From: Opitutaceae bacterium
GTDB taxonomy: Bacteria; Verrucomicrobiota; Verrucomicrobiia; Opitutales; Opitutaceae
Direction of reading: 5' to 3'
DNA: 7,031 nucleotides
Assembly: GCA_031272375.1 (NCBI GenBank)
Contig: JAISTY010000162.1
Coordinates: forward strand, 1-7,031
Part shown: positions 1 to 5,655 of the stretch, in pieces
How the letters are laid out: every line of letters begins with the position of its first letter
Position numbering within the stretch: the stretch's first letter is position 1
Position numbers and translations under genes: made by a program
The notes under the pieces: model-generated
Told to the model about the DNA's origin: nothing
What the model saw: the letters and a program-made list of their open reading frames with translations, nothing else
Database searches by the model: none

Positions 1-432
1 TTCGCGGAGGTCGGCGGCCAGACCGCGGGCGGAGGCGCCGGCGCCCTCGACGAGGGGGCGGAGGCGGGCGGGGGCGGGCGGCGGGGGCGCGGGCGGCTCG
101 TCCGTTGAGAGGAGCGCGAGGAGGGGGCGGAAACGTTCGTCGAGGTTTTGGATTTCGACGGAGGTTCCCGGACCGCGCCAGCGGCGGCGGAGGTCGGTGA
201 GGAAGGCGACGCCGGAGACGTCGCAGTAATCCACGCCGGAGGCGTCCACGACGAGGCGGCGGGCGGGCGGCGGCTTGTCGAGGAAAACGGCGGCGGCGCG
301 CCAGAGGGAGCCGGCGTTCGCGGAGTCGAGGCGGCCGGAGAGGCGCAGGAGGAGGGTTTGGGTTCCGGGGAGGTGTTCGGCGGCGAGCGTTCCGCCCGGA
401 CGGGCGGGAGGGATGTTCGTCGCGTGTGACAT
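1..432 (-). CDS. STAS-domain MlaE-type ABC transporter permease, N-terminal part (cut by window edge)
   Basis: An open frame with no stop runs from an ATG at 432-430 to the window edge, giving the first 144 residues. Residues about 23-110 read as a STAS domain: a beta strand (TLLLRLSGRLDSANA, 26-40), a second strand and loop (LVVDASGVDYCDVSGVAFL, 60-78), then VEIQNL (92-97). A Pro/Ala-rich linker follows (113-123), and residues 127-144 resemble the segment that precedes the MlaE permease domain in STAS-MlaE fusions. Such permeases sit in the inner membrane and, with an ATPase (MlaF) and an MCE substrate-binding protein (MlaD), move phospholipids between the membranes. The permease domain and any mlaF/mlaD partners would lie left of position 1 and are not seen. 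In the regulatory loop the sequence is D71-V72-S73-G74, so the usual Ser/Thr after Asp is Val. It could instead be a stand-alone MlaB-like or anti-sigma-antagonist protein, but the C-terminal extension argues for the fusion. No Shine-Dalgarno sequence precedes the start. Confidence 0.72.
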   Translation of the reverse strand, partial: MSHATNIPPARPGGTLAAEHLPGTQTLLLRLSGRLDSANAGSLWRAAAVFLDKPPPARRLVVDASGVDYCDVSGVAFLTDLRRRWRGPGTSVEIQNLDERFRPLLALLSTDEPPAPPPPAPARLRPLVEGAGASARGLAADLRE

Positions 433-560
433 GGGACGTGCGGGTTGCGGGGAATGAAGCCGCCGGCGCGGACAAGGCAAGCGGGCGGGTGTTTTATCCG
501 TGGGAGAAAAAGTCCGGCGGCGGCTTGCGCGGCGGGCGCGGGGCGTCCCAATTTGCCGGC

Positions 561-962
561 ATGCTCACCCACACCACGCGCGTCAACGTCCGCTATGCCG
601 AAACCGACCAGATGGGTTTCGCCTATCACGCCAATTATCTTCCGTGGTTCGAGGTGGGGCGGACGGAGCTGATGAAGGCGCACGGCGTCCCCTACCGGGA
701 GCTTGAGGCGGCGGGCTACCTGCTTCCGGTCCTTGAAGCCTCGCTCCGCTACCTGCGTCCGGCGCGCTACGACGACGACCTTGAAATCCACGCCCGCATC
801 GCGGAGCGGCCGGGGATTCGCTGCCGCATTGATTACGAGGTGCGGCGCGGGGGCGAGCTGCTCGCCACGGGGCACACGCTGCATTGCTTCATAGACCGCG
901 CCGGGCGCCCCGTCCGCCCGCCGCCCGGATTTGTCGAAAAGATGCGCGCCTGTTTTCCCTGA
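561..962 (+). CDS. Acyl-CoA thioesterase, YbgC/FadM (4HBT) hotdog family
   Basis: The product is 133 residues, the usual length for a single hotdog-fold thioesterase. The N-terminus carries the family signature YAETDQMGFAYHANYLPWFE (residues 12-31), with the likely catalytic Asp16, His23 and the HANY motif before the central helix. The strand pattern continues through RYLRPARYDDDLEI (about 62-75) to a C-terminal LATGHTLHCFID segment. Members hydrolyse short- to long-chain acyl-CoA or hydroxybenzoyl-CoA in the cytoplasm, and YbgC itself associates with the Tol-Pal and phospholipid machinery. The substrate cannot be told from sequence. The ATG at 561 was chosen because it sits at the normal family N-terminus. 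The same frame opens upstream at 426, but that extension has no similarity to the family and overlaps the divergent gene. No clear ribosome binding site is present. The gene is divergent from the MlaE-type gene (128-base gap), so a shared promoter region and a joint role in membrane lipid upkeep are possible but inferred. Confidence 0.88.
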   Translation: MLTHTTRVNVRYAETDQMGFAYHANYLPWFEVGRTELMKAHGVPYRELEAAGYLLPVLEASLRYLRPARYDDDLEIHARIAERPGIRCRIDYEVRRGGELLATGHTLHCFIDRAGRPVRPPPGFVEKMRACFP

Positions 963-964
963 CG

Positions 965-980
965 GCGGCGAAAGCGCCGC
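965..980 (+). terminator. GC-rich hairpin just after the thioesterase stop (possible weak terminator)
   Basis: A perfect 6-bp stem, GCGGCG at 965-970 and CGCCGC at 975-980, encloses the loop AAAG. It starts three bases after the TGA at 960-962. The following sequence has only a broken T-run (TTGTTTT at 986-992), so it may act as a weak terminator, a 3'-end stabiliser or a partial attenuator before the porin gene 86 bases away. GC-rich DNA makes short stems common by chance, so confidence is low. Confidence 0.35.
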
Positions 981-1048
981 GCCGCTTGTTTTCCCGCGTT
1001 TTCAAAATACGTTCCCATCCGCCGTCCTTCCCATTCCAGGCACTTCCC

Positions 1049-2407
1049 ATGCGACCGACCCACATCCTCCTCCTTTTTCCCGCGCTTCTCGCCGGACAAG
1101 CCGCCGCCGCGGATCTGTTCTCCTTTGGCGGCGACCTGCGCCTCCGCGACGAATACTCCGACGCCGCCACGACGCTCGACGCCTCGCTGCCGCGCGCGGA
1201 GCAGAACGTCGTCCGTTTCCGCGCCCGCGCCTGGGCCGGCCTCGATATCCCCGGCGTTCCGCTTTCGCTCAACGCCGGGATCGCCGCCGAGCCGCGCTGC
1301 CACACCGAGCCCGCCGCGACGGGGACCTTTCCCGGCAAGACCGGCGTCGAATGGCGCTACGCGATCCTCGACCGCCTCAACCTCCGCTGGAAGCCCGCCG
1401 CAGACGTTTCCCTCACGCTCGGACGGCAGACGCTTGACGGCGCCAACACCTGGCTCATCGGCGACGGCACGCCGGGCGACGGCTCCTTCACGCTTTTCTT
1501 CGACGCGCTCCGCGCGCGCTGGAAATCCGGGAGCGGCGGCCTCTCCGCCGACCTCACGCTCCTCCGCCAGAACCCCGACGCCGACGCGCCGCTGCCCGCC
1601 ATTGGGCGCGTCGAAAACGTCAACGGCGCCCGTTATTCCCTCACCGAGCAGCGGGAGAGCGGCCTCATTTTGAACCTTGCGAGCGACGCGCTTGCCGGCG
1701 CCCGCGTCGAGGCGACCTACCTTTGGAAACACGACCGTTTCGACGCCCTGCGTCCCAACGGCGACGACGGCGACCTGCACACGCTTCACGCGAAGGCCTC
1801 CGGGGAGACCGCCGCGGGCTTCTCCTGGTCCGTCGAGGCCGCGTGGCAGTTCGGGCGCAAGACCGACAGCTACGCCGGGGGCGTCCGCGAGCGCCGCGAC
1901 GTTTCCGCGCACGCGCTCAACGCGCGGCTCACGCACGCCTCCAACGACGCCCGCCGGAACCGGCTCTCGCTCGTCATCGAGCATCTTTCCGGCGACGACG
2001 GCAAAGGCCGCGACAACCTGTTCGACGTTCTCTGGGGCCGCTGGCCGCGTTTCAGCGAGATGGCGGTCTACACATTCGTCAACGAGACCAACCGGCGTTC
2101 CGGGCAATACAACAACCTGCAGCGCGCCGGTCTGGAGTGGGCGTTCAACCCCGCCGCCGAAACCAGCCTGCTGCTCGCCTACAATCTCTGGCTCGCGCCC
2201 GAGAAGAGGCCGACGCGCGCCGCGACGCCGGGCGTTTTTTCCGGCAACGGGCACGTGCGCGGCCATTTTGTCCGCGCCGTGCTGACGCGCCAGTTCACCA
2301 AGCAAATCAGCGGGCACCTCCTCGGCGAGGCGCTGTTCCAGGGGGATTACTACGCGCGCCGCGACACGGTGGTTTTCGCCCGCGCGCAGGTGGCCTGGGA
2401 GTGGTGA
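1049..2407 (+). CDS. Outer-membrane beta-barrel porin, alginate-export (AlgE-like) family
   Basis: The product is 452 residues. Residues 1-21 form a signal peptide: Arg2, a hydrophobic core (ILLLFPALLAG) and an AAA cleavage site before Asp22. The mature protein starts with a typical first strand, FGGDLRLRDEY (26-36), then EQNVVRFRARAWAGLDI (51-67). A segment around 123-157 (LTLGRQTLDGANTWLIGDG, then FFDALRARW) resembles the GRQ...D...FDG..A block of the alginate-export porin family. Alternating hydrophobic strands continue to the end, and the protein finishes in VAWEW, the terminal aromatic residue used by the BAM outer-membrane assembly machinery. Such barrels let anionic polysaccharides or small solutes cross the outer membrane; transport of alginate itself is not shown. 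The ATG at 1049 was chosen because it starts the signal peptide; the frame runs open back to 884 but overlaps the thioesterase. A weak AGG lies 8 bases upstream. The 86-base gap suggests separate or loosely coupled expression. Confidence 0.82.
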   Translation: MRPTHILLLFPALLAGQAAAADLFSFGGDLRLRDEYSDAATTLDASLPRAEQNVVRFRARAWAGLDIPGVPLSLNAGIAAEPRCHTEPAATGTFPGKTGVEWRYAILDRLNLRWKPAADVSLTLGRQTLDGANTWLIGDGTPGDGSFTLFFDALRARWKSGSGGLSADLTLLRQNPDADAPLPAIGRVENVNGARYSLTEQRESGLILNLASDALAGARVEATYLWKHDRFDALRPNGDDGDLHTLHAKASGETAAGFSWSVEAAWQFGRKTDSYAGGVRERRDVSAHALNARLTHASNDARRNRLSLVIEHLSGDDGKGRDNLFDVLWGRWPRFSEMAVYTFVNETNRRSGQYNNLQRAGLEWAFNPAAETSLLLAYNLWLAPEKRPTRAATPGVFSGNGHVRGHFVRAVLTRQFTKQISGHLLGEALFQGDYYARRDTVVFARAQVAWEW

Positions 2408-2417
2408 AGCGGCGCTT

Positions 2418-2452
2418 CAATTAACAATGAGTAATGAATAATGAATAATTGC
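2418..2452. repeat. Five AT-rich heptamer units, consensus TAATGAA
   Basis: Five consecutive 7-base units run without gaps. Two exact TAATGAA copies are at 2432-2438 and 2439-2445. CAATTAA (2418), CAATGAG (2425) and TAATTGC (2446) are variants. The array starts 10 bases after the porin stop codon and directly precedes the plus-strand terminator. Short heptamer arrays of AT-rich sequence are known in the intergenic DNA of several bacterial groups; any role here is unknown. Confidence 0.7.
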
Positions 2453-2455
2453 TTC

Positions 2456-2483
2456 ATGCGCGCTTCGCGCGCCGCATTTTTTT
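2456..2483 (+). terminator. Rho-independent terminator of the porin gene
   Basis: An 8-bp stem forms between ATGCGCGC (2456-2463) and GCGC plus GCAT (2469-2472 and 2474-2477) with one bulged C at 2473, loop TTCGC. An alternative pairing gives a perfect GCGCGC/GCGCGC stem (2458-2463 with 2467-2472) around TTC. A run of seven T follows at 2477-2483. The hairpin lies 49 bases after the porin stop codon in the right orientation. Confidence 0.75.
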
Positions 2484-2531
2484 GGGGGGCTCACACGAAA
2501 CCGAGCCAAGACGAAGCAAGGTTTTTTCATC

Positions 2532-2560
2532 CACAGATTTCACTGATTGTCATGGATTTC
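2532..2560. repeat. Three degenerate units of about 10 bases, CACAGATTT type
   Basis: CACAGATTT (2532-2540), CACTGATTGT (2541-2550) and CATGGATTTC (2551-2560) follow one another without gaps. They resemble the 'CCACAGATTACACAGATT' style of intergenic repeat that I recall from many environmental bacterial genomes. The copies have diverged, so this is an old or loosely constrained array. Confidence 0.55.
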
Positions 2561-2578
2561 CAATTCAATCATTGAACA

Positions 2579-2592
2579 GCAAAGGCGCAAAG
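2579..2592. repeat. GCAAAG pair with 8-base spacing
   Basis: GCAAAG occurs at 2579-2584 and again at 2587-2592, within the string GCAAAGGCGCAAAG. Only two units are present. It is listed because it resembles the CACTAAA and CACAAAG arrays close by, differing mainly in the first bases of the unit. Confidence 0.4.
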
Positions 2593-2613
2593 AGGCTCTT
2601 CAAGCCGGTTAAC

Positions 2614-2641
2614 CACTAAAGGACACTAAAATCCCACTAAA
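2614..2641. repeat. CACTAAA array, three units spaced 10 and 11 bases
   Basis: CACTAAA is exact at 2614-2620, 2624-2630 and 2635-2641. The linkers are GGA and ATCC. The spacing of 10 and 11 bases equals about one turn of the DNA helix, which places the A-runs on the same face. The array abuts the minus-strand hairpin at 2643. Confidence 0.65.
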
Positions 2642-2661
2642 AAGGCGCGCAAAGCGCGCCT
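2639..2661 (-). terminator. Hairpin terminator for the minus-strand isomerase transcript
   Basis: A perfect 8-bp inverted repeat, AGGCGCGC (2643-2650) and GCGCGCCT (2654-2661), encloses AAA. Read on the minus strand the stem is followed by a run of T (complement of the A-run at 2639-2643). It lies about 145 bases beyond the isomerase stop codon at 2806, which is far for an intrinsic terminator, so the transcript would have a long 3' tail that includes the CACAAAG array. Confidence 0.6.
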
Positions 2662-2748
2662 GGCAGGGAACAGGAGAGAGGTTGTTAACTCTTTAAGAGC
2701 AGGGTCTTCGGGTTTGGTCTTTTTATCTTCTGTTCAATGGATTGGGAA

Positions 2749-2788
2749 CTTTGTGACCTTCGAGAAACCCTTTGTGTCCTTTGTGGTG
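2749..2788 (-). repeat. CACAAAG array on the minus strand, three units
   Basis: On the plus strand CTTTGTG appears at 2749-2755, 2770-2776 and 2779-2785, which is CACAAAG on the minus strand. Two units are joined by GGA, as in the CACTAAA array, so this looks like a reversed relative of that array. The unit-to-unit distances are 21 and 9 bases. It starts within 20 bases of the isomerase stop codon and would be transcribed as its 3' untranslated region. Confidence 0.6.
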
Positions 2789-2805
2789 AAACAGCGTCCC
2801 GCGGT

Positions 2806-4434
2806 TCAGAGTTTTTGGCCGGAGGCGTTGGTGCCGCAGAGGAAGACCTCGATGCCGAGTTCGCGGGCGAGGGCGGCCTTGGTCAGGAGGGCGAGGTCGG
2901 CGGCGGCGGCGTTTTTGGCGTAGGCGACGTGGATGTGGTTGGCCTTGTGGCGTCCCATGAACTGGTCGCGGGAGACGCCGTAGGTGATGGCGTTCATCAT
3001 GGGCCAGGCGGGGGAGCTGGCGGCCCAGCGGCGCTCGACCTCGTCGCGGGGGAGTTCGACGGCGCGGCCGCGCCCGATGTCCATGCGGAGTTTGTTGTTT
3101 TGGACATAGACGCGGCTCCAGATGATTTCGCCGGCTTTGGCGACGCCGCGGAGGGTGGAGCCGCCGAGACGGAAATAGACGGGGTCCTGGCGAAAGCCCT
3201 CGCTGCCGGCCCAGCCGCCGACGTGGTGCTCGGCGGGGGCGGCGCCGGAGATGAGGAACTCCCAGACGAACTCGGGTTTGCCGGCGACCTCGGTGACGCC
3301 GCCCCAGCGGATGTCGTGGAGGGTGTTTTCGACGGGCTGGCCGAGGGCCTTGTGGACGCGGTGGGTGAGGATGCCGTCGAGGCCGGCGCATTCGTCGGCC
3401 TCGTTGAAATGGGTGAGCGGGGCGCCTGGGCGGATGACTTTGCCGGCGGCGTTTTTGACGGGCGGGCGGTCGGAGCTGTTGAGGGTGCCCTCGGCGAGGT
3501 CGCTGGCGGGGAGGAGGTCTTTGAGGCCCTGCTGGTATTGGATGCCGATGGCCTCGCAGCCGAAGGCGTCGGCGATGCGGAGGGCGGCGGCATACATTTT
3601 GCACTGGGCGAGGATCTGGGCGCGGGTGAGTTCGGCGGCCTCGTTTTTGCCGAGGTGGAAGGTGAAGCCCTTTTTGAGATACCAGTCGTAAATGGCGGCG
3701 GCCTCGGCGTCGGGCACCCGGGTTGTGGCGTAGTAGAGGGCGGACTGGGAGAGGCGTTCCTTGAAGACGCCGGCGGCGTTGAGGAGGTTGTCGGGGATGA
3801 TGGCGTTGAACATGCCCATGCAACCCTCGTCGAAGACGCCCATGACGATTTTGTTTTTGCGGATGCCGGCGGCGATTTTGGCGGCGGTGGCGGCGGCGCG
3901 CGGGGGGATTTTGGCCTTGGAGAGGGGGCGGACGTGGGAGGCGTCGTGGGTGATTTTGCCGGCGGCGAGCCAGACGGACAATTTGTTGACGAACCAGGGG
4001 TCGTCGAAGGTCTCGCTCCAGAGGGTGGAGTAGGGGACGCCGGCCTTGGCGAGGGAGCCGTTGAGGTTGAGCATGCCGACGAGTCCGGGCCATGTGCCGG
4101 ACCAGTTGGCGAGGGTGAGGATGGGGCCGCGGTGGGTGGTGAGGCCGGGGAGGACGTGGTGGGTGTATTGCCAGACGGATTCGGCGACGATGAGGGGGGC
4201 GTCGGGGTCGAGGCGCGCGAAGATATCCATGCCCTCGCGCTGGGAGGCGATGAAGCCGTGTTTCAGGGCGGGTTTGTAGGGGTGGGCGCGGCGGACTTTC
4301 CAGCCGAGTCCGGCGAGGGCCTTGGCGACGGATTTTTCCATGGCGGCCTGGGTGGGCCAGCAGGCCTCGTTGGCGGAGGCGCGGAGGTCGCCGCTGGCGG
4401 CGAGGAGGACGGTTTTGGCGGGTGTTTTGCTCAT
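2806..4434 (-). CDS. L-fucose/L-arabinose isomerase-like sugar isomerase
   Basis: The product is 542 residues, close to the length of classical L-fucose isomerase. It is predicted to be a cytoplasmic metal-dependent aldose-ketose isomerase. Three regions support this. Residues 343-360 (FNEADECAGLDGILTHRV) match the place of the metal-binding Glu segment; Glu345 or Glu348 is the candidate. PVENTLHDIRWG (367-378) gives Asp374 in a D-I-R context like the catalytic Asp361-Val-Arg of E. coli FucI. ANHIHVAYA (498-506) gives His500 followed by the C-terminal LGIEV strand, as in the FucI C-terminal domain. The Glu348-Asp374 distance of 26 is near the 24 of E. coli. The residue assignments are my own by-eye alignment. 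The sugar is not determinable; L-fucose, D-arabinose or an inosose-like substrate are possible. The ATG at 4434 is the start because upstream codons in the same frame run through the tRNA gene. No Shine-Dalgarno sequence is seen. The tRNA lies 51 bases upstream and a PfkB kinase further up on the same strand. Confidence 0.78.
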   Translation of the reverse strand: MSKTPAKTVLLAASGDLRASANEACWPTQAAMEKSVAKALAGLGWKVRRAHPYKPALKHGFIASQREGMDIFARLDPDAPLIVAESVWQYTHHVLPGLTTHRGPILTLANWSGTWPGLVGMLNLNGSLAKAGVPYSTLWSETFDDPWFVNKLSVWLAAGKITHDASHVRPLSKAKIPPRAAATAAKIAAGIRKNKIVMGVFDEGCMGMFNAIIPDNLLNAAGVFKERLSQSALYYATTRVPDAEAAAIYDWYLKKGFTFHLGKNEAAELTRAQILAQCKMYAAALRIADAFGCEAIGIQYQQGLKDLLPASDLAEGTLNSSDRPPVKNAAGKVIRPGAPLTHFNEADECAGLDGILTHRVHKALGQPVENTLHDIRWGGVTEVAGKPEFVWEFLISGAAPAEHHVGGWAGSEGFRQDPVYFRLGGSTLRGVAKAGEIIWSRVYVQNNKLRMDIGRGRAVELPRDEVERRWAASSPAWPMMNAITYGVSRDQFMGRHKANHIHVAYAKNAAAADLALLTKAALARELGIEVFLCGTNASGQKL

Positions 4435-4485
4435 GGCGGAGGCGGGTTTGGGCGGGCGAGGGGGGATTGGGCGGGAGGGATTTTT

Positions 4486-4559
4486 TGGTGCGGTCGCCGG
4501 GAATCGAACCCGGGACACCTCTTTGGAAGAGAGGAGTTTTACCTCTAAACTACGACCGC
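4486..4559 (-). tRNA. tRNA-Gly(UCC), CCA end encoded
   Basis: The gene reads on the minus strand from 4559. A complete cloverleaf can be drawn: acceptor GCGGTCG/CGACCGC (7 bp), TA, D-stem GTTT/AAAC with loop AGAGGTA, anticodon stem CCTCT/AGAGG with loop CTTCCAA, a 4-base variable loop, and T-stem CCGGG/CCCGG with loop TTCGATT. The anticodon is TCC, which reads GGA and probably GGG glycine codons. The discriminator base is A at 4489, followed by CCA at 4488-4486, so the 3' end is templated. Bacterial glycine tRNAs usually carry U at this position, so the A is noteworthy. It sits between the kinase and the isomerase on the same strand, with no terminator-like hairpin directly after it, so it may be processed from a longer transcript. 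Confidence 0.96.
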
Positions 4560-4572
4560 GGATGGAAAACGG

Positions 4573-4587
4573 CGCGGACAATCCGCG
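4573..4587 (-). terminator. Short hairpin between kinase stop and tRNA (possible weak terminator)
   Basis: CGCGGA (4573-4578) and TCCGCG (4582-4587) pair perfectly around a 3-base loop. On the minus strand the stem is followed by GCCGTTTTCC, a short T-run, 14-27 bases before the tRNA 5' end. It may weakly end the kinase transcript or mark a processing site. Chance is a real alternative in DNA this GC-rich. Confidence 0.35.
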
Positions 4588-4627
4588 GGGCGGCGGCGGC
4601 GGTCACGCGTCGGGTGGGGGGCTTTGG

Positions 4628-5515
4628 TTAGGTTTTATGCGGGGCGGGGAGCCAGGCGCCGGCGGTGGCGCAGACTTTGGCGGCGAGGGCGTTGCCGGCG
4701 GTGGCGGCTTGTCGCGGGGCGGCGCCGCGGAGCGTCGCGATGACGAAGCCGGCGGTGAAGGCGTCGCCCGCGCCGACGGTGTCAACGAGTCCGGGGACGT
4801 CGGCGGCGGGCAGGTGGAAGCATTCGGAGCGGGTGAGGATGTCGGCGCCGTCGGGGCCGCGGGTGAGCAGGATGACGGAGAGGCCGGGGTTGCCGTCGAG
4901 GAGGGCGTCGAGGGCGGCGCGTTCGTCGCCGGGCGCGGCGCCGAGGAGGGCGGCGAGGCGCGGGAGTTCCTCGTCGTTGAGCTTGAGGTGCGTGGCGGCG
5001 GCGAGGGAGGAGCGGAGCACCTCGTCCGCCGGCGGCGGCTTGCGGAGGTTGACGTCGAGGAGGCGGACGGCCGCGGGCGGCAGGTTGTCGAGGAGGGCGC
5101 GGAGGGTGGCGCGGGAGACGGGGGAGCGTTGCGCGAGGGTGCCGAAGCAGAAGGCGTCCGCGCGGGCGGCGGCGGCGGTGTTTTCCGGGGTGAGGCGGAT
5201 GTGGTCCCAGGCGACGTCGCCGTTGATGCGATAGGTCGCCGCGCCCTTCGCGTCGAGGGTGATGTCAACGGTGCCGGTCGGGCGGGCGGGTTCGGTCTGG
5301 ATGAGGCCGTGGGGGAAACCGCGGGCGTCGAGGGCGTCGCGGATGCGGCGGCCGAGGGGGTCGTCGCCGACGGCGGAGACGAGGGCGGTGTCGAGGCCGG
5401 CGTCGGCGGCGTGGACGGCGAGGTTGGCGGGCGCGCCGCCGATGCGCGGGCCGGAGGGGAGGAGGTCCCAGAGGATTTCGCCGAAGACGGTGATGGAGGG
5501 CGTGCCGAGGCTCAT
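4628..5515 (-). CDS. PfkB-family carbohydrate kinase, fructokinase-like
   Basis: The product is 295 residues, the normal length for a ribokinase/PfkB kinase. The N-terminus ITVFGEILWDLLPSG (8-22) is followed by the sugar-binding GGAPANLAVHAADAG (26-40) and AVGDDPLGRRI (48-58), which form PfkB signature 1. A central LDVNLRKP (153-160) corresponds to the D-x-N-x-R block of fructokinases. LKLNDEEL (177-184) and LLTRGPDGA (217-225) lead to signature 2, VDTVGAGDAFTAGFV (244-258), with catalytic base Asp251 and the anion hole G-A-G-D. It transfers phosphate from ATP to a sugar in the cytoplasm. Fructose is the best guess from the FGE.LWD...GGAPAN pattern, but the sugar is not proven. The start at ATG 5515 puts the first beta strand at residue 8; the upstream extension to 5641 is Arg/Pro-rich and unlike the family. 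It is divergent from the PurM-like gene and lies upstream of tRNA-Gly and the sugar isomerase on the same strand, suggesting a sugar-catabolic pair. Confidence 0.88.
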   Translation of the reverse strand: MSLGTPSITVFGEILWDLLPSGPRIGGAPANLAVHAADAGLDTALVSAVGDDPLGRRIRDALDARGFPHGLIQTEPARPTGTVDITLDAKGAATYRINGDVAWDHIRLTPENTAAAARADAFCFGTLAQRSPVSRATLRALLDNLPPAAVRLLDVNLRKPPPADEVLRSSLAAATHLKLNDEELPRLAALLGAAPGDERAALDALLDGNPGLSVILLTRGPDGADILTRSECFHLPAADVPGLVDTVGAGDAFTAGFVIATLRGAAPRQAATAGNALAAKVCATAGAWLPAPHKT

Positions 5516-5617
5516 GCGCCCCGCGACAGTGGGGGCGGCGGCGCGGCGAGCGAGCGCGTTTTGCGGGGGGCGGGCGCGGCGCGGGGCGGTTTCCTTCTGT
5601 TCAAACGGGGGGAATTC

Positions 5618-5652
5618 GCGTTCGCTGCGCGGCCTTTCCAACCCGCGAACGC
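5618..5652. promoter_or_regulatory. 8-bp inverted repeat just before the PurM-like start codon
   Basis: GCGTTCGC (5618-5625) and GCGAACGC (5645-5652) are perfect inverted repeats separated by 19 bases. The second arm ends three bases before the ATG at 5656. The centre-to-centre distance of 27 bases could suit a dimeric regulator. If transcribed, the pair would form a stem occluding the translation start. It lies in the 140-base divergent gap shared with the kinase gene, so either gene could be the target. Confidence 0.4.
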
Positions 5653-5655
5653 ACC

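Larger units (their letters stand above)
2408..2805. other. Convergent intergenic region with a mosaic of short repeats and two hairpins; no gene
   Basis: This stretch of 398 bases separates two convergent genes and is visibly richer in A and T than its surroundings. I find no credible protein or RNA gene. Open frames crossing it are composed of repeat translation (for example alternating HKG residues on the minus strand) and are not genes. It holds, in order, a heptamer array, a plus-strand hairpin terminator, a CACAGATTT-type array, a TTCAAT/ATTGAA palindrome (2564-2576), a GCAAAG pair, a CACTAAA array, a minus-strand hairpin terminator and a CACAAAG array on the minus strand. Positions 2662-2746 hold nothing I recognise. 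Confidence 0.8.

Noticed and set aside
148..429. Open frame of 93 codons on the plus strand
   Set aside because: It is antisense to the STAS-domain gene, which continues without a stop to the window edge.
833..2317. Open frame of 494 codons on the minus strand
   Set aside because: It is antisense to the porin, which has a clear signal peptide and beta-barrel pattern; the minus translation has no domain pattern.
2418..2788. CRISPR array
   Set aside because: The units are 6-10 bases, contiguous or nearly so, and without spacers of regular length; no cas gene is present.
2723..2805. Minus-strand coding tail with HHKGHKG residues
   Set aside because: The apparent peptide is the translation of the CACAAAG repeat array after the isomerase stop codon, not a protein.
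2737..4548. Open frame of 603 codons on the plus strand
   Set aside because: It is antisense to the sugar isomerase, consists of Gly/Ala/Glu/Val/Asp-rich low-complexity translation, and is a shadow caused by C-ending codons in the real gene.
4486..4559. tRNA as an integration (att) site for a mobile element
   Set aside because: I see no second copy of the tRNA 3' end in the window, no integrase, and housekeeping-type genes on both sides.
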